In this document: positions 58,888 to 64,000 of the stretch, one piece after another | How positions within the stretch are numbered: the first letter of the stretch is position 1 | Layout: each line of letters opens with the position of its first letter | Origin: Endocalyx cinctus | Taxonomy: Eukaryota > Ascomycota > Sordariomycetes > Amphisphaeriales > Apiosporaceae | DNA length: 64,000 bases | Reading direction: 5' to 3' | Assembly (NCBI GenBank): GCA_001600455.1 | Contig: BCKC01000004.1 | Span: 3,894,915-3,958,914, forward strand | Position numbers and translations under genes: made by a program | The notes under the pieces: model-generated | Databases searched by the model: none | What the model saw: only the letters and a program-made list of their open reading frames with translations | Told to the model about the DNA's origin: nothing

Positions 58888-59632
58888 GATGGAGGATATT
58901 TGTGTCGTTGTTTTTGGAGTCGTTGATAGTTGTAAGGTTGTAGAAAAAAGTAGAAGATGAGTGATTGATTCATTATGTTGTTATTTACTGAGATGATAAC
59001 CGCTTTATATATAAGTAAAGATCATTGAACATCACTAACTACAGTGAGGTTTCGGCGACCCTTTTTTTAGGGTGTTTGTCACTATGTCCGCCGGAGTCTG
59101 GCTTTATCTTCGGGTCGGATGACATTTTGACCCCCGACACCGATGACGGCGTTCTTAGAAACTAACAATTGAGTACGTATTACTGCGTATGTTAAATGAA
59201 CGTTTTCAATCACTAGGCCAATTTTCAAAGAAATATTCCAGAAATTATGAAAGGATGCATCGATTATTGAAGATATCAACGTCGTCGTGAATTTATTTCT
59301 TTCAATTCATGTATCGTCTCTGGGAGTGTAGCGGTGAACATTGAAATCGGTCGGGAGCCAATTTAACAGCCGAAAATCCGATCTTACGCGCCTAATTACA
59401 CACCTCGGTAATCGGATGGAAAAATGGATTCCGCAGATGCAAGATCAGATTCTTATTGGACAGAATAAATTCGGATTTACCGGACAATAGAAAATTCTGA
59501 GAAAATGGACGACTTCGGGCTTCAAATTAATACTGAATCCCGACGAAAACTAAAAGAAGCTGCTCAGAAACATCGGCATTAACGCAACAAAATGATTCTT
59601 AAATAGAATATATATATATATAATTCTTTGGC
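58888..59632. other. Divergent promoter region
   Basis: This is a 745-bp spacer between the reductase and the Zn2Cys6 regulator, which point away from each other. The regulator may control the reductase, but no CGG-triplet site is obvious. Confidence 0.45.
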
Positions 59633-61766
59633 ATGGCTTCAGAATCTAACTCTCCTACTCCACCTACTCCGCATTCGCCTCCTGCTCTAAGAGCCATTGA
59701 AACCGAGATACGTAATAAGAGGGCATGTATCAGCTGTGCCCGCTCGAAAACAAAATGCACCTGGCAGACAGATACGACTTGCCAAAGGTATCTAACCTGA
59801 CTAGATCAAGTGAACCAGATATCTCGTTCTCGTTTATTTTTATGGCTGATAAAAATAAAATAGATGCTCCAGATCAGGTCTATCCTGCGAAGTGCCAGAG
59901 CGGGTCGTCAGAAAAGGTCGCGGGAAATCTAGGTAAGTTATTAGCAATGCCTGATTAGCGGTAGATGGATGTATTAATTAGTCAGTCACTAATTAATCCC
60001 CCTCTGTTTTTCTATGTGACAGACGTGTCGGTCTGCTTGAGGAGAAAGTTAATAGTATCATGACCCTTTTGGCCGAGGGTCGGCAACCATCAAGCATCGC
60101 CAATGTTTCGATCCCCCAAACACAACAATCACCCAATTTCCCACGTGCATCATATGGAGAGATCCCAGATCCATCTCCAGTCGTGTCAAATGCACATACG
60201 TCTGCTCCTATAGTGACGGCGACCGCTGATCAAACGGATCAAAATGTTGAATTTCCCTCCGGACTACGTCTTTCTCATGTTGAAAGCGAGCAAGTTCTCC
60301 GGGAGTATACTTCTACCATGTTACCAAATTTCCCTTTCATTCAAACATCAACTTGGACAGCTCGTCAAATGCTGCAAGAAAAGCCTTTACTTATGAAAGC
60401 CATTGTCTGTGCCTGCCGTCCTCAATCTTGGCTCTCTAGGATGGAGGTGGATAAATGGTTCCGGGAGACTTTTTCCCACTGTATAGTAGTAAAAGAAGAA
60501 AGGAGTTTGGAATTACTGCAAGCGATTCTCACTTTCATTTCATGGTAAGACTCTACTAAGTTTTACTCTAGACTCGATCGATTTTCTTTCTAATACATAC
60601 CCCAGGAATGATTGGAACTACTTCGTCCGAGCTCACGAGACGAGTCTCTTGCACTTAGCAATAAGCATCGTGGGCGATATGGGGCTGAACAGAGCTCCTG
60701 AAAACCAGGTTATGCCATCAAGATCTATCCTTAGTGCGACTTCTTTCGTGGTCAGGGGGTTAAACATACAAAGTGACCATACTAATGATGACCGCCGGGC
60801 TCTGCTGGGCTTGTTTTATGTGACTTCCATGTAAGTATTCAAAGTAGGTTTCGTTGTCAACTTCAATTTTTGACTCATCCTCTCTAGAGTATGGACTATG
60901 TTTCGCCGTGCGGAACCTCTGGAGTACACGGATTATATGAAACGATGCTGTCAAGAGTTATCTGAAGCCAATGAGCACCCTATTGATCAGCTACTTGTCG
61001 CTCTCATACGCATGCAGCATCTTATCTTGATGACGACAAGAGTGATACCGGTCAAAACTACTACTCTGACCATGCCTCACACAATGGCATTTACCTCAAT
61101 TCAGAACCAGTTGGAGGAAATTATCAACCAATTGCCTGGTATTTTCAAATCGAACAGTGGGTTCTATCATTTCTATCAACAGACTATTTCCTTCAAAAAT
61201 CAACTAATGCAATTGTAGGTCTTATATTGAGCCATTATTATATGGTGCTCATCCGAACTTTTGAACCTGTGATCGAGATACCGTCATTAGAGGCGGCAAA
61301 CCAGGCCTTCAGCAGAACCCAAGCTATTTGGAGTTGCTGTCAAAGTGCTAAATCGCTCCTTGAACTATGTCTTACAGTCCCTGGGGAAGAGTTACTGTCC
61401 TTCTCTTTTGCTTTCTTCGCCCATTTTTCCCATGCCATTCTCGTCCTCACCCACTTACTTTTCCTAGAAGATCCGGACTGGGACGCCGCTCAAGCCAGGG
61501 AGAGCGTCAACTACCCCGATCTCATGCAGCGCCTCAGTGATTATTTCGAGGAGTGCGAGCTGCTGGATAGTCCGAGACACAGAGCCATGGAAGACGGCAA
61601 GGGTATTTTCCTCCGGCACGCCGAGAGATTGAAGTGGGCGAAAGATTGGTACTTGGCTAAATTGTCTGGTGACTCATCAACATCAGATGTCGCCATGAAT
61701 AATCCATCAGATATAAGCAGCATGGATTTTGTAACGTATGACATGTTCTTCACCGGTTTTAACTAG
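59633..61766 (+). CDS. Zn2Cys6 binuclear-cluster transcription factor
   Basis: Six exons (59633-59787, 59864-59932, 60023-60544, 60606-60830, 60888-61156, 61219-61766) give 595 residues. The zinc cluster is complete: Cys32-x2-Cys35-x6-Cys42-x7-Cys50-x2-Cys53-x6-Cys60, split by the first intron. A basic linker (RVVRKGRGKSRR) and a short coiled coil (VGLLEEKVNSIMTLL) follow. The middle-homology region (fungal_trans type) runs from about residue 140 to 420 and includes FPFIQTSTWTARQM and FRRAEPLEYTDYM. The last intron starts with GTGGGT and has a good CTAAT branch word; with it, two apparently shifted frames join. The promoter spacer is shared with the aldo-keto reductase. Target genes are unknown. 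Confidence 0.9.
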
Positions 61767-61989
61767 ATTTTGAAAACTTTTTATGGCATTTAAAGTAAAT
61801 TAATACCACTATATTCCATGGCTTACTTACAATTACTATGACATCGCGTATACTCAAAGCGACGACCGCCTCTACCTCAAGCCACGGTGGAGAATTTCTC
61901 ATGGCGATTTTGTCGCCTAGGTAAGCAGCGTGTCCGCATTATTCTGATCTCTGAGAGTGTCTTCTTTACTGACAGATTGAAGAATCCAT
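61767..61989. other. Spacer before the LysM remnant
   Basis: No supported feature. A possible donor at 61919 and acceptor near 61976 could be relics of the LysM gene's introns. Confidence 0.4.
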
Positions 61990-63020
61990 ACGTCATGAGT
62001 GACTGCATTAGGATAAAGGTTGGAAGCTCTTGCCGCTCGAGGTCACGCAAGCCACCACCGCCAGCGATAACTTGGTCAGGGCCGGCTCCGACTAGATCAC
62101 CCAAACTACCACTGACCCAAAGATCTCATCAGATCTCAGACCACTTTCTACGAGGCGTTCAAGTGCGCCGGTTACGAAAAAGTTATCGCTTTGTACCAAA
62201 CCTTCACCATCGGGGAATTCGTCCAGTGGAACCCCGCTGTGGGAACTGATTTTTAGGGTACGTAGGCCGCAACGTACCACTGCGAGTAGCTTAACCCTAC
62301 ACCAAACGCCTTCATCATTTTTTACCATCAAAAGTTATCATATTCCAGGCGTTGGAATCCCTAGAACGCGAAATCCTCCTCCCACTTCGGATCCGACAAG
62401 ATCACTTACACCGTCGCAAGCGCACCCGGGCTTGATCGAATCCTATACTACTTTCTACAAGGCCGTGAAGGGTGATAATTGCCACAAAATCGCCAGCACT
62501 TACAAGATTTTCACGAAAGAACAGCTCATCAACACTCTCATCCCACGCCAAGCCCCCATACCCTTGTGGGAGTCCTATAGGGGGTCTGTAAGCCCCATGG
62601 GGCCCCCACGGGAGTTGAAAAAATTTTATTCGATAGAAGAAAAGCAATAGAATGGGGAATGTATAAAGAAAAATCCTTTTTTTTTTTTTTTTTTCATGGG
62701 GAGGTGATGAGGCCCACTGTCAAAGCTTAGGCGGAGGCTGATTTTCAGGCATATTGGCGGAACCATAGTGCTGCATGTGCGTCCCAAGGACACCGATCTC
62801 TTCTCTTATGACTAATTACTCCTACACTGACTGGGACTCTAAAGCCATCGCCTGCCTAAGCATGCCTCATGGATAGTTGTACGGACATCTACTTCGCAGT
62901 AAAGGGAGATGATTGTGAAGGCTCCGTAAATATATTTTGGCACTTTTACTATGACTTAACTCGTACAGTGGATGAAAAAATAGTGATGGGGGAAGAAATC
63001 ATGAAAAGTTGGCTGCGAAA
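61990..63020 (+). pseudogene. Decayed multi-LysM secreted protein gene
   Basis: At least three broken LysM modules lie in order. The first, at about 62128-62240, reads TTFYEAFKCAGYEKVIALYQ then FTIGEFVQWNPAVGTD, and is followed by in-frame stops where conserved Cys and Trp would be. The second, at 62420-62600, reads GLIESYTTFYKAVKGDNCHK, IASTYKIFTKEQL and LWESYRGSV, preceded by a Pro/Thr linker and an acceptor-like CCAG. The third, at about 62873-62930, reads DSCTDIYFAVKGDDC and then loses likeness. An earlier piece at 61995-62030 reads DCIRIKVGSSC. The modules lie in different frames. Fungal multi-LysM proteins bind chitin or its oligomers outside the cell. No start codon and signal peptide remain that I can identify. 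Confidence 0.7.
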
Positions 63021-63677
63021 TCGTACATTGTAATAACTAAAAGTATACGAGGAATGATGATATTTCTACTTGATTGCCATGCGGCTAGTTTGGGAGCTCG
63101 TTATGGGACAAGGCAGATTCAGAAGGTCACTTGCCGGGCTCTTGTAAAGCACACGCCTTAGTGAGAACACACGTAAGTAAGTGGTGTATAATTGTTGCTA
63201 GTGAGCTCCTTTATATGCAGAGCCCAAAATTTCATGCGTAGCTTAGAAATTCCCATACATAAGCCATTGCGCTGCTTATATCAACGACACCCATGCATGT
63301 GGCTATTTGAATAAACCTCAGAATGGCTTCGTCTAAACTCACGGAGCTAATGCACAGTTACGTGGGTTTAGGCGAGCGAGTTAAACATGTATCTAGGTGT
63401 ACATATGAGTAGCTCATAGATACGAAGGTACTTTATGTCTGTAACTCGAAGTACACTCTTCTTAGGAGATTTTTTTGAGTAGATTGAAGAATGTGACTCC
63501 AACCTGTTCATCATCAGGTGCTTTAATTTTTCACTGTATAAAACGTTCATGCATCGTATAGCCGTACCTCCTGAGAGAGAAACCTATCGTTGAAACTTGA
63601 ATTATCCGATATAGCTACTTACTTTCCTCATGATGACAGTTGCTGTCAACGTCTTCAAGTCTAATCCGCCATTGGCG
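63021..63677. other. Promoter region of the scytalone dehydratase-like gene
   Basis: No gene seen. The last bases are the presumed 5' leader of the gene starting at 63678. Confidence 0.5.
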
Positions 63678-64000
63678 ATGGCCAGCCAGAAACCTACCGT
63701 AGAAGGTTATTGCCACCCACTACTCACCCGCGATAAGCTAAATGTGTTCAACTTATAGATATTTTAGGTTGTCAGGAGGCCCTTTACGAATGGACTGAGG
63801 GTTACGATACCAAGAACTGGAATCGCCTTGCCCAATACATTGCTCCTATGCTAAGAGTAAGGCATGTCACCATTATCTCCGCGCCTACACTACTTTTCTT
63901 ACTCGGTGTCGCGAATTTATTTAAATCGAGCATTTCAGAAAGGACTGTGGGAGGCAATACCCCCCGACCAGTTTCTTCAGATGATGTCAGATCCACGTTT
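63678..64000 (+). CDS. Scytalone dehydratase-like protein, 5' part only
   Basis: The gene runs off the right edge. Exons 63678-63705, 63759-63856 and 63939 onward give an N-terminus with [32 protein letters not shown] and then [20 protein letters not shown]. This fits scytalone dehydratase, which removes water from scytalone and vermelone in DHN-melanin synthesis. Tyr25/Asp26 correspond to the active-site Tyr30/Asp31 pair of the rice-blast enzyme. The short segment IDYRSF, with active-site Tyr50, expected between the second and third exons is absent in this splice. Reading through the bases before 63939 gives only a weak match ([15 protein letters not shown]). So the model may be wrong there, or the protein is a divergent SnoaL-fold relative. 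No other melanin gene is in the window. Confidence 0.75.

Noticed and set aside
61201..61230. Frameshift in the Zn2Cys6 regulator
   Set aside because: A 62-nt intron (61157-61218) with a CTAAT branch word and TAG acceptor joins the frames cleanly, so the gene is intact.

Overview
The window comes from a filamentous ascomycete (Pezizomycotina). Genes are split by many short introns (about 45-200 nt) with GTRNGT-type donors and CTAAY-like branch points. Intergenic DNA is AT-rich. The families present are typical of these fungi: HET domain, UstYa/DUF3328, rhodopsin-like 7TM, Zn2Cys6 regulator, secreted M64 peptidase, LysM remnants and scytalone dehydratase. The class cannot be fixed from the sequence. 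One 215-base N gap lies at 35886-36100. All gene models are mine, spliced by hand. Exon lists are in the entries, and the joins given keep the reading frame.

Left part (1-17.1 kb): three small Myb/SANT-like nuclear proteins on the same strand (2138-3001, 6770-7419, 8629-9943), with a secreted rhamnogalacturonan acetylesterase between the first two. Next come a HET-domain gene carrying an apparent one-base frameshift (11474-14361) and a complete cytochrome P450 (15200-17094).

Middle left (17.1-31 kb): a long pyrimidine-rich leader holds about four degenerate copies of a 125-nt unit, each starting with a splice-donor-like GTAAGTA. It leads into an orphan, codon-biased protein with a nine-unit heptad array, followed by a nested hairpin. 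After a gene-poor stretch with a decayed DUF7708-like fragment come an AAA ATPase and a 7TM rhodopsin-like protein.

Centre (32-47 kb): a predicted 58-residue secreted peptide is divergent from a UstYa-like oxidase, an arrangement that resembles fungal RiPP loci. An FAD monooxygenase follows the gap. Then a Dur3-like urea transporter and an acetamidase-type amidase share a promoter rich in GATA sites, which suggests a nitrogen-scavenging pair. A secreted M64 metallopeptidase follows.

Right part (47-64 kb): AT-rich deserts, a small zinc-ribbon protein, a conserved fungal protein of unknown role, an NmrA-like reductase, a PD-(D/E)XK-like protein that has lost its motif Glu, an aldo-keto reductase, a Zn2Cys6 regulator, a decayed multi-LysM pseudogene, and the 5' end of a scytalone dehydratase-like gene cut by the window edge.

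Best candidates for something new are the peptide/UstYa pair, the repeat leader with its heptad protein, and the cluster of three Myb-like genes.
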